Shown one piece after another: positions 11,056 to 25,600 of a DNA stretch of 64,000 bases. Location of the stretch: positions 972,001 to 1,036,000 of the forward strand of contig JBBPUQ010000008.1 in assembly GCA_038501195.1 (NCBI GenBank), given 5' to 3'. Numbering within the stretch: position 1 is the stretch's first letter; each line of letters opens with the position of its first letter. A program made the position numbers and the translations under genes. This stretch comes from Nemania diffusa. Taxonomy: Eukaryota > Ascomycota > Sordariomycetes > Xylariales > Xylariaceae. The notes under the pieces were generated by a model. The model was not told the origin of the DNA. It was given only the letters and a program-made list of their open reading frames with translations, and did no database searches.

Positions 11056-11324
11056 TGTTGGAATACTGGTATTGGTTACAACTGTATGTTGTAGTTCGTA
11101 CGGTGCAGTACTTGTACTGCAGTCGTACGAACAAGTATATAGTCACGTGGGCAGGTACCCACTTCGTACATTAGCAGAGATTTTATTTACAATAAAATCT
11201 TTAGTTATATAAAAGAACTTTTTTTTAAAATTAATTATTAATATATAAATATAATATAATTAGTTTTATATTTTGTTTATATATAATTTATATATATTAT
11301 TATATATATATAATTTATTTAATA
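11056..11324 (+). repeat. LTR 1 of the array, outer half hardly mutated
   Basis: Starts TGTTGGAATACTGG. The first 120 bp or so keep normal base composition, including a hairpin at 11094-11132 and a CACGTG. The rest is RIP-converted. It aligns end to end with LTRs 2-4; nearly all differences are C/T or G/A. Confidence 0.88.
11094..11132. repeat. Hairpin in LTR 1
   Basis: Near-perfect inverted repeat. The outer arms GTTCGTACG/CGTACGAAC and inner arms TGCAGTAC/GTACTGCA surround a TT centre. In the RIP-mutated LTR copies the arms have become AT-only but can still be aligned. Confidence 0.8.
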
Positions 11325-14300
11325 TTAATTAATAGTTATAAAATATATTATAAATTAATAAAAGTAAAAATAAAATTATTTTAAAATTTAATTAAATTTA
11401 ATAAATTTTTATATTATATTTTAAAATTTTTATTTTATATAAATTAAATAATTTTTATATAATAAAGTTTAAAATAAAAAATCAAGTTTAATTATTATAT
11501 TAAAATATATTTTATAATATTATAAAGTTTTAAATATAAAAAATAATATTAAAAATAATAATATATAATTATATTAAATTATTTATTATATAATAATTAA
11601 ATAATAAAACTTTTTTATTTTTTATTTTATATTTTTAATTATTATAATATTAAAACAATTATATAATAAAAAAAAACTTTTTATTATATATAATAATAAT
11701 AATTAATATAACAAAATTATTTTTAATTATAAATTTTTAAAATATTATATATAAAAATATATTAATATTTAATTATAAAACTAAAAATTTAATATTATAA
11801 CAATAATATTAATTATATTTAATATTTAAATAATTTATTATATTATTAAATATAAATATTTAAATTTAATTAATTAATTATTATAAAAGTTATATATTAA
11901 AAACTTTAAATATTAAATATATAAAATATAAAATTAAATAAATAAATTAATTTAATAAAAATTGTTTAATATTTTAAAACAAAAAAATATATAATATAAT
12001 AATAATAATAATATAAAATAATAAATAAAACTTATATAAATTATATAAAATTAATATTTATTTAATAATAATAAATAAGCTTTTTTTTTAATTATTTAAT
12101 TAATTTTATTATTTTTTATATAAATATTTAATTTATTAATTTTAAATTAATAGTTTTATATAATTATAAATAATATAAATATATTTTAATTAAAATTAAT
12201 ATAACTAAAATTAATTTTAAATATATATTTTTAAATATTTATAAAAAAAAATAATAAACTATTTATATAATTAATTATTAAATTTAAATATATTTTTAAT
12301 TTTATATATTAATATATAATAACTATTAATTATAAATTAAATTTTTAATTAATTTATAAATATTTTATAATATATTATTTTTTATATATTTTTAAATAAT
12401 AATTATATATTTATATAATATTTAATTTAATAATATTAAATATATTTTTTAAGTTATTTTTAATTTAAAATATATAAAATAAAATAATTTTATTAAAAAA
12501 TATATATTATTTTTTAAAAAATATAAAAAAAAAAAAAAACTATTTTAATAAATTATATAATTTATTATATAATAAAATATAATTATTTATTAATATATAT
12601 TAACAATTTAAAATAATAAAAAATTAATATTATATTATTTTTTTAATAATATTAAAACATTATATAAAAAACTTTTATATATATAATATTAAATTAAAAA
12701 AAATATAAAACAAAATTTATTATATAATAAATATTTATTTTAATATTAATATAAATTATAATTAATATTAAATTAATTAAATTAATATTATTTTTATATA
12801 AATTAAAAAAAAAAACTTTGATTTATTTATTTATAATATATTTAATATTATAATTATAAAATTTATAAAAATATAATAAGTTTTTAATATAAATTATTAA
12901 AATAAAATTTAATTTAATATAATTATTATATAAATATATTAAAATATATTAAAATTAATAATAATTTTAATATTTTAAAAATTTATATATAAAAGTTTTT
13001 TTATTAATTTATAAATTTATTTTTAAATAATAAATAAAAATAAATTAAAATATTTTCTATAAAAAATAAATAATATATATTTTATTAATTAAAAATATTA
13101 TTAAAACAATTATATAAAAAGTTTTTAATTTAAAAATATATAAAAATTTTTAAATTTATTTAATATTTAATAAAAATTTATATAATTAAAAAAACTATTT
13201 ATTTAAAACTTTTATATAAATAAAAAATATTTTATATATAAAAAATTAAATTATTAATTAATTAATTATATATTTTAAAAAAAAGTTTATATTAAAAATA
13301 TATATTTTAATTTATATAAAATAATTTTTAATTATATATTAATATTTAATTAATTTTTAATATATTTTATAAAATATAAAAAATATATTAAATTAAAATT
13401 AAATAAAAATAATTAAAAAATTAATAAAAAATAAAACAATTAATTAATTTAATTTTTTATAAATAATATATTTATATATTATATAACAAATAAAAATATT
13501 TAAAATTAAAATATTATTATTTTGTTTAATTAGTTTATATTAAATAATTAATATTATATAAAATATTAAAATAAATTATAAAATATAAATATTTTTAATT
13601 ATTTAATAATAAAAAAAATATAATTAAAAGTTTATTTTTAAATATATTTTTATATAAAAATAAATTAAATATTAAAAATAATATATATTTATTTTAATAA
13701 TAATTATATAATTATTATAATTAATATTATATAAATAAAAAATATATTAAATATAATAATTTATTATATTTTTAATATAATAATATTATTTTTGTTTTTT
13801 TTTAAAAATGTTAATTATTTAAAAATATATTTTAATAATATAAAAAATTTAATTATATAATATAATAAAAAAACTATTTTTATTATATATAAATAAAAAT
13901 ATTTATTTTTTAATATAAGTTTATAAAAAATTAATATATATTTTATAAAAATAAAACTTTAATAATTATATTATTATTTTAAATATTTTTATATAAAGTA
14001 TTTATATAAAATATTTAATTATATAAAATATAATATAAACTATTTAATTTTAAAAAAGATTTAAAAGTTTTATTATTATTATTAATTATATAATTAAATA
14101 TTTTAATATTTTAAATTTTTAATTAAAAATAATTATAATTTTAATTATAAAATAATAATTAATATTATATAAATAAATAATGAATAAATTTTTTATATTA
14201 TTAATATTATAATATTTTTTTAAATAGTAATATTTTTAAAATTTATATTTATATATAATATATAAAAAATATTATATAAATATTAAATTAATATATATTA

Positions 14301-17300
14301 AAAACTATTAAATTATATTATTTATAATTTAAATATTAACTTTTTATTTAAAAAATTTTAAAATTATATATAAATAATAAATATATAATATTATATAATA
14401 TTTATTAAAATTTATTAAATAATAAATAAAATAAAAAAAAAATATAAATTATTTTAATATATATATAATATTTTTAAAATAAAAATAAATTATTATATAA
14501 AATAAAAATTAATTTTATAAATAATAATTAAAATTTTAAATAATATTATAAAATTAAATAGTTTTATATTTATTTTATTAATTTTTAATATATATTTAAA
14601 AATTAATTAAAATTTATTTTTATTATTAAATATTATATAAAAAGTTAAAGCAATAAAAAAAATATTAAAAATATTATATAAAAAATATATAAAAGTTAAA
14701 ATTAATTATATAATTAATAAATATAATAATTTAATTATATATAATATATTTTTATTATTTTTAAAAAATAAAATATTTATATAAAAAAAAAAATAAAACT
14801 AAAATAAACTATATAAAATTTAATTAATTAAAAAATTAAATATTATTATTAATTTAATAAATAATTTAATATATTTTTAATATATATAAATAAAACTTTA
14901 TTATTATATAAAAAAAATATAATTATTAAAAAATTAAAAAATAAATTTAATAAAAATTTAATATTTTTAAATTTTTATTATATAAAAAAATATAATAAAT
15001 TAAAAAAAAATACAAATATATATATAATTTTTATATAATAAAAAAACAAAAAATATATATATTAATAATAAAGCTATAAAAAAATAATATAATTAATATA
15101 TTTAAAATATTATTTAAAAAATTAAACATTATTAAAATTAATAACTTTATTATATAAAAAATATTTTAATTTATTAAATATAATTAAATAAAATATAAAA
15201 ATATTTAAATTTTTAAGTTTTATTTTATATAAAAAATTAAAAAAAAAATAACTAAACTATATAAAAAGTTAAAACTTATTATATAAAAATATAATAATTT
15301 TAAAAAAAAATTAATATTTATTTAATTTTTAATTATTTAATAAATAAATTAAAAATTATTATTTATATTTAAACTTTTATTAATTTATAATTATAATATT
15401 TTAAATAAATTTTAAAATATTATATAAATATATATATAATTAAAAAATAAATTAGCAAAAAATTTTTTTATATAATTATTAATTAAACTAAAATTTAAAT
15501 ATTTTAAAAATATTATTTTAAAAATTATATAATTATTATATAAATTAATTAAATTAAAACTATATTAGTTTAAAATATATTATTAATATTATTATAAAAA
15601 ATTTAATATATTTATATTTATATATAACTTATATTTTTTATATATAATAAAATAAATTAATAATTTTAATATTATAAATTTATAAATAAATAATATATTT
15701 AGTTTTATTATATTAAATTTTTTAATAAAAAAAAATATAAATTATAATAAATTAGCTTTTATATAAAATTAAAAAAAATATTTTAATTAAATTATTTAAT
15801 TAAATTTAATAATAAATAAATTATTTTATTATATAAAAATAATATAATTTTAATTTAAAAAAGCTAAAATAACTAATTAGTTTTAATTAATTATTATATA
15901 AAAAAAACTATTTAAAAATATATTTTATAATATATATAAAAAACATATATTAATAATATATATTAATTAAAAGTTATATATAATTTATTAATAACTATAT
16001 AAATAATTAATTTTTAATTAAATAATATTAAAAATTTAAATTAAAAAATTTAATAATAAATAAATAATTTTAACTATAAATTAATTTTTATATTATTAAA
16101 TTTAAATTATATAAAATTGTTTATATTTATTAATAAATTATTTATAAATAATATAAATATAATTTTATAGTTTAAATTTATTATTATATTAATAATAAAA
16201 TAATATATAAAAAATAATTTAAGTTTTAAAATTATTAGTAATATTATATATTAAAACTTAAATAAATATAAAAAAATTATTTATAATATATTTATAAATA
16301 AATTATATAATATAATTAATAGTTTTAATAATATAATTATTTTATATATAACAATTTAATAAATTTTAATTATATTAAAAATTATTTTAATTTTAATAGT
16401 TTTATATTTAAATTTAAAATTTTTATATAATTGTTTAATTAAATTTAAAACAATATAAAAAAAATAGCTTATAATTAATATTATATTATTTTATAAATTA
16501 TATAAAAAAATTTTTTTTTTTAAAATATAATAAATAAATAATATTAATAATTTTATTAATATATTTATAAAATAAAAATTAAATTAAATATTTAAAACTT
16601 TAATATTTATTAATAAATTTATTATATAAATTAAAATATTAATAAATAAAATAAAAATAAATATATAATAAAAAAACAACTATTATATAAAAACTGCTTT
16701 TTTTTTATATAAAAAAGTATAAATTTAAAATATTATAAAAAATTTACTTTTAATAAATAAATTTTAATAATATAGTAATAATATATATAATTTTTTTTAT
16801 ATATTTTAAGTTTAATTTTTAATTAAAGTATATATAATTTAAAATTAATAATAAAAATTATTAATTTTAAATTATATTGATTTTTTTTTTATAGCATTTT
16901 ATTTTTATATAATATAAAATAACTTTTAAACAAAAGCTGTTTTTTTTTTAATATAAAAAAATATATATTTTAATATTACAAAAGATTTACTTTTAATAAA
17001 TAAGTTTTAATAATATAATAATAATATATATAATTTTTTTTATATATTTTAAATTTAATTTTTAACTAAAGTATATATTTTAAATATATAATTATTAATA
17101 ATATATTTTAAATATAGTTTTTTTATATAAATATTTTATTTTTATATAATATAAACTGATTTTTATATAAAAGCTGCTTTTTTTTTTATATAAAAAAATA
17201 TATATTTAAACATTATAAAAAACTTATTTTTAATAAACAAGTTTTAATAATATAATAATAATATATATAATATTTACTATATATTTTAAGTTTAATTTTT

Positions 17301-17432
17301 AATTAAAATATATATAGTTTTAAGTTTATATTAATTATAAATTTAAAGCTATATTGATTTTTTTTTTTTTGTTATATATATTTAAAACTATTTATATATA
17401 ATATAATTTTATTTTATTTTAATAGCTATATA
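11325..17432 (+). mobile_element. Internal region, copy A (RIP-degraded)
   Basis: About 6.1 kb of nearly pure A/T with stops in every frame. It is collinear with copy B (for example 11332 onward matches 18398 onward) apart from small indels. It lacks the roughly 1.5 kb that copy B has just before LTR 3, so copy A carries a 3' internal deletion. No coding motif is readable. Confidence 0.8.
16676..17400. repeat. About 240-bp tandem repeat, three units in copy A
   Basis: The word AAAA/GCTG followed by TTTTTTTT-TATATAAAAAA recurs near 16690, 16930 and 17170, with the same following order of words each time. In copy B the equivalent region, from about 29665, has two units (near 29680 and 29920). 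Boundaries are approximate. Confidence 0.65.
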
Positions 17433-17698
17433 TATTAAAATACTAGTATTAGTTACAACTATATGTTATAGTTTATATAATGTAGTATTTATACTGTAAT
17501 TATATAAACAAATATATAGTTATATAAATAAACATTTATTTTATATACTAATAAAGATTTTATTTATAATAAAATCTTTAGTTATATAAAAAAACTTTTT
17601 TTAAATTTAATTATTAATAAAAATATAATATAACTAGTTTTATATTTTATTTATATATAATTTATATATATTATTATATATATATAGTTTATTTAATA
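17433..17698 (+). repeat. LTR 2 of the array (RIP-degraded)
   Basis: TATTAAAATACTAGTATTAG aligns to the LTR 1 start with G-to-A changes. It ends TTTATTTAATA, aligned to CATTCAACA of LTR 4. It separates internal copies A and B. Confidence 0.85.
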
Positions 17699-17705
17699 TT
17701 AATTA

Positions 17706-18013
17706 TGTTGGACCAATGACCTGACAGGACCTGTACGTACGCACTAGGTGCGTACGACCAGGACCTGGACCAGGACCCTTATCAGGTAACCGAATAGATA
17801 AGGAATACAGGGACCCACTGGGATCCACAGGACCCACAGGTCCCACGCACACACACATGTAAATAACCTGCGTACGACCCTTCTGGTCGTACTTCCCTTT
17901 GTAGAATACACACACGAATCAATACAGAACCTTAGGACCTGGAAACAGACCCCAAACCCCACGGATTACTCCGAATCCTCTTGTGTACGTACGTACGAAG
18001 AGTTCCACCAACA
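17706..18013. repeat. Left LTR of the miniature element
   Basis: Contains two strong inverted repeats: CGTACGCAC-TAG-GTGCGTACG near 17733-17753, and GTACGACC-CTTCT-GGTCGTAC near 17873-17893. Identical to the right copy by eye. Confidence 0.88.
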
Positions 18014-18089
18014 CTGATCAGTGGAAGGAATGACGGAGGATTGGTTGACATTGGAACTGGAGTTACCGCACAAAAGAAAGAATCTCCAG

Positions 18090-18397
18090 TGTTGGACCAA
18101 TGACCTGACAGGACCTGTACGTACGCACTAGGTGCGTACGACCAGGACCTGGACCAGGACCCTTATCAGGTAACCGAATAGATAAGGAATACAGGGACCC
18201 ACTGGGATCCACAGGACCCACAGGTCCCACGCACACACACATGTAAATAACCTGCGTACGACCCTTCTGGTCGTACTTCCCTTTGTAGAATACACACACG
18301 AATCAATACAGAACCTTAGGACCTGGAAACAGACCCCAAACCCCACGGATTACTCCGAATCCTCTTGTGTACGTACGTACGAAGAGTTCCACCAACA
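18090..18397. repeat. Right LTR of the miniature element
   Basis: Same 308 bp as 17706-18013. The two copies produce identical spurious open frames on the minus strand, which are not genes. Confidence 0.88.
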
Positions 18398-21300
18398 AAT
18401 TAATAATTATAAAATATATTATAAATTAGCAAAAATAAAAACAAAATTAATTTAAAGTTTAATTAAATTTAATAAGTTTTTATATTATATTTTAAAGTTT
18501 TTGTTTTATATAAATCAAATAATTTTTATATAATAAAATTTAAAATAAAAAATCAAATTTAATTATTATATTAAAAATATATTTTATAATATTATAAAGT
18601 TTTAAATATAAAAAATAATATTAAAAGTAATAATATATAATTATATTAAATTATTTATTATATAATAATTAAATAATAAAACTTTTTTATTTTTTATTTT
18701 ATATTTTTAATTATTATAATATTAAAATAATTATATAATAAAAAAAAACTTTTTATTATATATAATAATAATAATTAATATAATAAAATTACTTTTAATT
18801 ATAAACTTTTAAAATATTATATATAAAAATATATTAATATTTAATTATAAAATTAAAAACTTAATATTATAACAATAATATTAATTATATTTAATATTTA
18901 AATAATTTATTATATTATTAAATATAAATATTTAAATTTAATTAATTAATTATTATAAAAATTATATATTAAAAACTTTAAATATTAAATATATAAAATA
19001 TAAAATTAAATAAATAAATTAGTTTAATAAAAAATATTTAATATTTTAAAACAAAAAAATATATAATATAATAATAATAATAATATAAAATAATAAATAA
19101 ATTTTTTTTTTAATTATTTAATTAATTTTATTATTTTTTATATAAATATTTAATTTATTAATTTTAAATTAATAGTTTTATATAATTATAAATAATATAA
19201 ATATATTTTAATTAAAATTAATATAATTAAAATTAATTTTAAATATATATTTTTAAATATTTATAAAAAAAAACAATAAACTATTTATATAATTAATTAT
19301 TAAATATAAATATATTTTTAATTTTATATATTAATATATAATAACTATTAATTATAAGTTAAATTTTTAATTAATTTATAAATATTTTATAATATATTAT
19401 TTTTTATATATTTTTAAATAATAGTTTTATATTTATATAATATTTAATTTAATAATATTAAATATATTTTTTAAGTTATTTTTAATTTAAAATATATAAA
19501 ATAAAATAATTTTATTAAAAAAATATATTATTTTTTAAAAAATATAAAAAAAAAAAAAAAACTATTTTAATAAATTATATAATTTATTATATAATAAAAT
19601 ATAATTATTTATTAATATATATTAATAATTTAAAATAATAAAAAATTAATATTATATTGTTTTTTTAATAATATTAAAAAATTATATAAAAAACTTTTAT
19701 ATATATAATATTAAATTAAAAAAAATATAAAACAAAATTTATTATATAATAAATATTTATTTTAATATTAATATAAATTATAACTAATATTAAATTAATT
19801 AAATTAATATTATTTTTATATAAATTAAAAAAAAAAACTTTAATTTATTTATTTATAATATATTTAATATTATAATTATAAAATTTATAAAAATATAACA
19901 AATTTTTAATATAAATTATTAAAATAAAATTTAATTTAATATAACTATTATATAAATATATTAAAATATATTAAAATTAATAATAGTTTTAATATTTTAA
20001 AAATTTATATATAAAAGCTTTTTTATTAATTTATAAGTTTATTTTTAAATAATAAATAAAAATAAATTAAAATATTTTATATAAAAAATAAATAATATAT
20101 ATTTTATTAATTAAAAATATTATTAAAATAATTATATAAAAAGTTTTTAATTTAAAAATATATAAAAATTTTTAAATTTATTTAATATTTAATAAAATTT
20201 TATATAATTAAAAAAATAATTTATTAAAAATTTTTATATAAATAAAAAATATTTTATATATAAAAAACTAAATTATTAATTAATTAATTATATATTTTAA
20301 AAAAAAACTTATATTAAAAATATATATTTTAATTTATATAAAATAATTTTTAATTATATATTAATATTTAATTAATTTTTAATATATTTTATAAAATATA
20401 AAAAATATATTAAATTAAAATTAAATAAAAATAATTAAAAAATTAACAAAAAATAAAAAAATTAATTAATTTAATTTTTTATAAATAATATATTTAAATA
20501 TTATATAATAAATAAAAATATTTAAAATTAAAATATTATTATTTTGTTTAATTAATTTATATTAAATAATTAATATTATATAAAATATTAAAATAAATTA
20601 TAAAATATAAATATTTTTAATTATTTAATAGTAAAAAAAATATAATTAAAAGTTTATTTTTAAATATATTTTTATATAAAAATAAATTAAATATTAAAAA
20701 CAATATATATTTATTTTAATAATAATTATATAATTATTATAATTAATATTATATAAATAAAAAATATATTAAATATAATAATTTATTATATTTTTAATAT
20801 TATAATATTATTTTTGTTTTTTTTTTAAAAAATGCTAATTATTTAAAAATATATTTTAATAATATAAAAAATTTAATTATATAATATAATAAAAAAACTA
20901 TTTTTATTATATATAAATAAAAATATTTATTTTTTAATATAAATTTATATAAAATTAATATATATTTTATAAAAATAAAACTTTAATAGTTATATTATTA
21001 TTTTAAATATTTTTATATAAAATATTTATATAAAATATTTAATTATATAAAATATAATATAAATTATTTAATTTTAAAAAAAATTTAAAAGTTTTATTAT
21101 TATTATTAATTATATAATTAAATATTTTAATATTTTAAATTTTCAATTAAAAATAATTACAATTTTAATTATAAAATAATAATTAATATTATATAAATAA
21201 ACAATAAATAAATTTTTTATATTATTAATATTATAATATTTTTAAAATTTATATTTATATATAATATATAAAAAGTATTATATAAATATTAAATTAATAT

Positions 21301-22352
21301 ATATTAAAAACTACTAAATTATATTATTTATAACTTAAATATTAATTTTTTATTTAAAAAATTTTAAAATTATATATAAATATTAAATATATAATATTAT
21401 ATAATATTTATTAAAGTTTATTAAATAATAAATAAAATAAAAAAAATATATAAACTATTTTAATATATATATAATATTTTTAAAACAAAAATAAATTATT
21501 ATATAAAACAAAAGTTAATTTTATAAATAATAATTAAAGCTTTAAATAATATTACAAAATTAAATAGTTTTATATTTATTTTATTAATTTTTAATATATA
21601 TTTAAAAATTAATTAAAATTTATTTTTATTATTAAATATTATATAAAAAGTTAAAGCAATAAAAAAAACAATAAAAATATTATATAAAAAATATATAAAA
21701 ATTAAAATTAATTATATAATTAATAAATATAATAATTTAATTATATATAATATATTTTTATTACTTTTAAAAAATAAAATATTTATATAAAAAAAAAAAC
21801 AAAGCTAAAATAAATTATATAAAATTTAATCAATTAAAAAATTAAATATTATTATTAATTTAATAAATAATTTAATATATTTTTAATATATATAAATAAA
21901 ACTTTATTACTATATAAAAAAAATATAATTATTAAAAAACTAAAAAATAAATTTAATAAAAGTTTAATATTTTTAAACTTTTATTATATAAAAAAAACAT
22001 AATAAATTAAAAAAAAACGTAAATATATATATAACTTTTATATAATAAACTAGTTATAATTTTTTTATAATAAAAAAATAAAAAATATATATATTAGTAA
22101 TAAAACTATAAAAAAACAATATAATTAATATATTTAAAGCGCTATTTAAAAAATTAAATATTATTAAAATTAATAATTTTATTATATAAAAAATATTTTA
22201 GTTTATTAAATATAATTAAATAAAATATAAAAATATTTAAATTTTTAAGTTTTATTTTATATAAAAAATTAAAAAAAAAATAATTAAACTATATAAAAAA
22301 TTAAAACTTATTATATAAAAATATAACAATTTTAAAAAAAAATTAATATTTA

Positions 22353-22606
22353 TGTTGATTTAGCTTTATATAATCGATTGCGTATAGCAGGGCCGAAATA
22401 GAATATAATATTGTAATTATATAATGCTATTGTTGTTTTTGTATTTAAAAAAGAATCTTCGTATGTATAATATGTATATGTAAGTTATATAAGTTTGCTA
22501 GTGTTATATATAATAAAATATAGCCGACCATTTAGTAAACAAGTAGCAAGTTGTATAAAGAGAATCTAAATATATATTAACTATAACTAATACTGCTATT
22601 TTAACA
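22353..22606 (-). repeat. Left LTR of the 6-kb nested element
   Basis: Starts TGTTGATTTAGC and ends TTTTAACA. It is more RIP-altered at its right end than the other copy (ATTTTAACA against ATTCCAACA). Confidence 0.83.
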
Positions 22607-25600
22607 ATTGTAAAATTTCTTTTTAGTTGCAGTTTTTTTTATATATATATATTTTTTAATTTTTTTTTATGTATGTTTTTATTTGTATATATAACTTATT
22701 AGTCGAAACTAATGTTTTTAGTGCTTAATTTAGTACTTTTTTCGTTAACGCATTAGCTAAGTTATTTTTTTTGTTAATTTAGTATATTTTAAAAATCTTT
22801 TTTTTTTTATATAACTTTTGCAGCAATATAATATTAATTATAAGTTGCTTTTTTTGTGTTGTATTAAGTTTGATTAAATAGTTGTATAATAACTTTGAAT
22901 CGGAGTATAAGATTGCTAGAACCTGTAGTATATTTAATATTTTCAGAATTTTTTAAAAAGTTATATAAAAAGCAATTGTACTATTAAATCTGTTAACTAT
23001 TTTATATAGCTTATTAGCTAGTATATTTTTAGTTATTTGTTTGTATTTGCTTAAATTTCAGTAAATAATGTTGCTAAAAATTTCAAATCTTAAGTCGGTA
23101 TTATTTTTCGTATAAGTTTTTATAGCTAGTACAATTAAAAATCCAATTTGCAACATTATGTCTATATTATTTGCAAATGAACTATTTGTAAAAATAAAAA
23201 ACTTTGTATAATATAAATCAAGAAATATAAACGTTAGTTTATAGTTGCAATTGTTGATTTGCTATTTGATTTGCTTGTTTAAAGTAGTTATATTAGCTTT
23301 TTGCAGGTCGACGACTTAAGCAGCAGTAAATAAGTCGTACAAAGCTTTTAGCTAGCAAATATTGCTTATATATATATTTTGAGTACATTAAAAAATATAC
23401 TACTATATAAAGTTTTTTGTATAAAAGTTAATTTTAGCTAATTGTGTAGCTTGATTTTTCTAAATCAATATAATATACCTGTTTATAAATATAATTTAAA
23501 TACTGTTAAATTTAATTAGATTATTTTTGTTTAAAATTTGTTTAAGTTTAGTTTTAAATTTTGCTATATAAAGTTTAGCTTTTTTTTTAGCTAAAAACTT
23601 TAAAGTTGTAAAATTAAAAGTGTTGTTTGTTTGTAGTTTAGTAATATTAAATTTTTTAAGATTATTATTAATAACTAGTAAATAAAAGTTATATAAAAAA
23701 ATAGTTATTTCTAGTTTTTAATAGTAATGTTTATAGTATGTTTTAAATTAGTATAAGTTTAATTTAGCTAGTTTATATAATAGTTGTATAATTTATAGTA
23801 TAGTTTTTTTGGAGTATTTATTTTTAAGTTTAATAAGTAAATATATATAAATTTTTTGTATAAACTTGTTAGTTAATTGTATATATACTTGTATAATATT
23901 TTGCAGTTTATATATTATGTTATAATTTCAAATCAAAATAAGTCCAAGGGTTAAAATTAGTTGCTAATTTATTCGCTAAATTGTTAGCGATTGTATAAAT
24001 ATAGTATTTTTTTTTAAATCGTTATATTTTTGTATAACTAGTTAGAACTTTTTGTATAGTTAAGTAGTTTTGCTTTTAACTTTTTATATAAGCTTTGATT
24101 TGAAAATTTAAATATTGCTGTATTTATCGGAGTTATATTTTATAAACTTGAATATTTTTTGTATAAATAGTTTATTGATTTTTATTGCATTAAACTTTTC
24201 GAAAAAAAATCTAAGTATATTAATAATGCTATTTATTTATAATTTAATAGCTAGTTTATAATTTACTTTTTTTTTTTAGCTAAAAAATATAAAATTTAGT
24301 TGTATAGAAAAAGTTAAAAATTGTATTGATTTTTTAAGTCGGTTTTTTTTTTTTTGTATAATGCCTATTGAAGTAGGTAGTATATTGTTTTTGTTGTTTT
24401 GTTTTTTGTCTTTTGTTGTATAATAATAAAGCTTAATTTGTATATATTGAAACTTTATAAGTCTGTTAATTATATTAACAGTAATGTTAGATTTTTCGAC
24501 AGCTTGTATTTTATACAGTTTATTTTAGCTTTGTTTTTTTTGCTATATAAGTATTTTATTTTTTAGCAATAATATAAATATTTTATATAAAGTAAAGTTA
24601 TTTTATTAGTTAACTATATAGTTAACTTTGACTTTAGCTTGTTTTTTTTAAAGCATTTTTATAGCTTTTTTAATAGTTTTTGCTTTTTGTATAATATTAA
24701 AAAATAGGAAAAAATCTTGGTTAATTTATAGATAAGCATTAAAAACAAGTAGTATTAGCACAAAGCTATTGGGCTTTGTAATATTGTTTAAAGCTTTTAT
24801 TACTATCTGTAAAATTTTTTTATTTTTTATATAATAACCTATTTTATTTTTTAAAATATTGTATATATAATAAAAGGGTTTATGTGTTCGTTTGATTTTG
24901 CTGATAGCTTAGTAAACTTTTATAAGTATTTTTTAACATGTAATATTTATAATTTTAGCTTAGTTTTAAAACTTTTCAGACAAAAAATTTGTATTTGGGT
25001 TGTATATAATATAGTCTGAAGGACTTTAGTATATGTTGATTTAATATTTATAAAGTGTTTTTTATATGTTTTTTGCATTTATTGTACGAAGAAATGTTGT
25101 AGCTTAAAATAATATTGCTGTATTAATTATGTATAATATTTGTTTATTGTTTATTTATATAATATTAATTATTATTTTGTAGTTAAAGTTGCAATTGTTT
25201 TTAATTGTAAACTTAAACTGTTTTGAAGCTTAGTTGTACAATTAGCAGTAATAATAGAATTTTTAGATTTTTTTTAAAATGGATTGATTAATGTTGTAGC
25301 TAGTTTGGGTTAATATTTTGTATAGTTTTTTTGTATAAGAGTGTTTAAATCGATAGTGTAGCTAGTATAGCTTAGTTTTAGTAAAATATATATTAGCTTT
25401 ATATAAGCTAATATTAAAAAACAAATGTTTTTATTTATAAATAACAAAGATTGTATTTTTATTTTTTTATATGATAATATTTTTAGTATTATTAAAGTAT
25501 ATGTTTATTTTGTTAGCATTTTTTAGTAAAAACAAAAATAGAATCAAAATATTTAAAATATAGTATATAGTAGTATTTAGTATATTTTTTATTTGTATAA

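Larger units (their letters stand above)
17706..18397. mobile_element. Miniature LTR element (TRIM/SMART-like), 692 bp, not RIPed
   Basis: Two direct repeats of 308 bp (17706-18013 and 18090-18397) appear identical base for base by eye. Each starts TGTTGGACC and ends CCACCAACA, and they flank only 76 bp. AATTA is duplicated at 17701-17705 and 18398-18402. Base composition is ordinary, in sharp contrast to the surrounding RIPed DNA, so insertion followed RIP of the host element. The interior has no coding capacity. An AAAAGAAAGAA purine run at 18072-18082 may be a polypurine tract; I could not identify a primer-binding site. The element must have been moved by proteins supplied in trans. Confidence 0.88.

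Noticed and set aside
10466..11146. Stand-alone 226-aa gene starting inside the LTR
   Set aside because: The first codon is GTG and the first 30 codons are LTR sequence. It is the 3' half of the gene at 33898-34872.
17703..18346. Repeated minus-strand open frames of 70-78 codons
   Set aside because: The same frames recur because they lie in the two identical LTRs of the miniature element. They cross hairpins and have no protein-like features.
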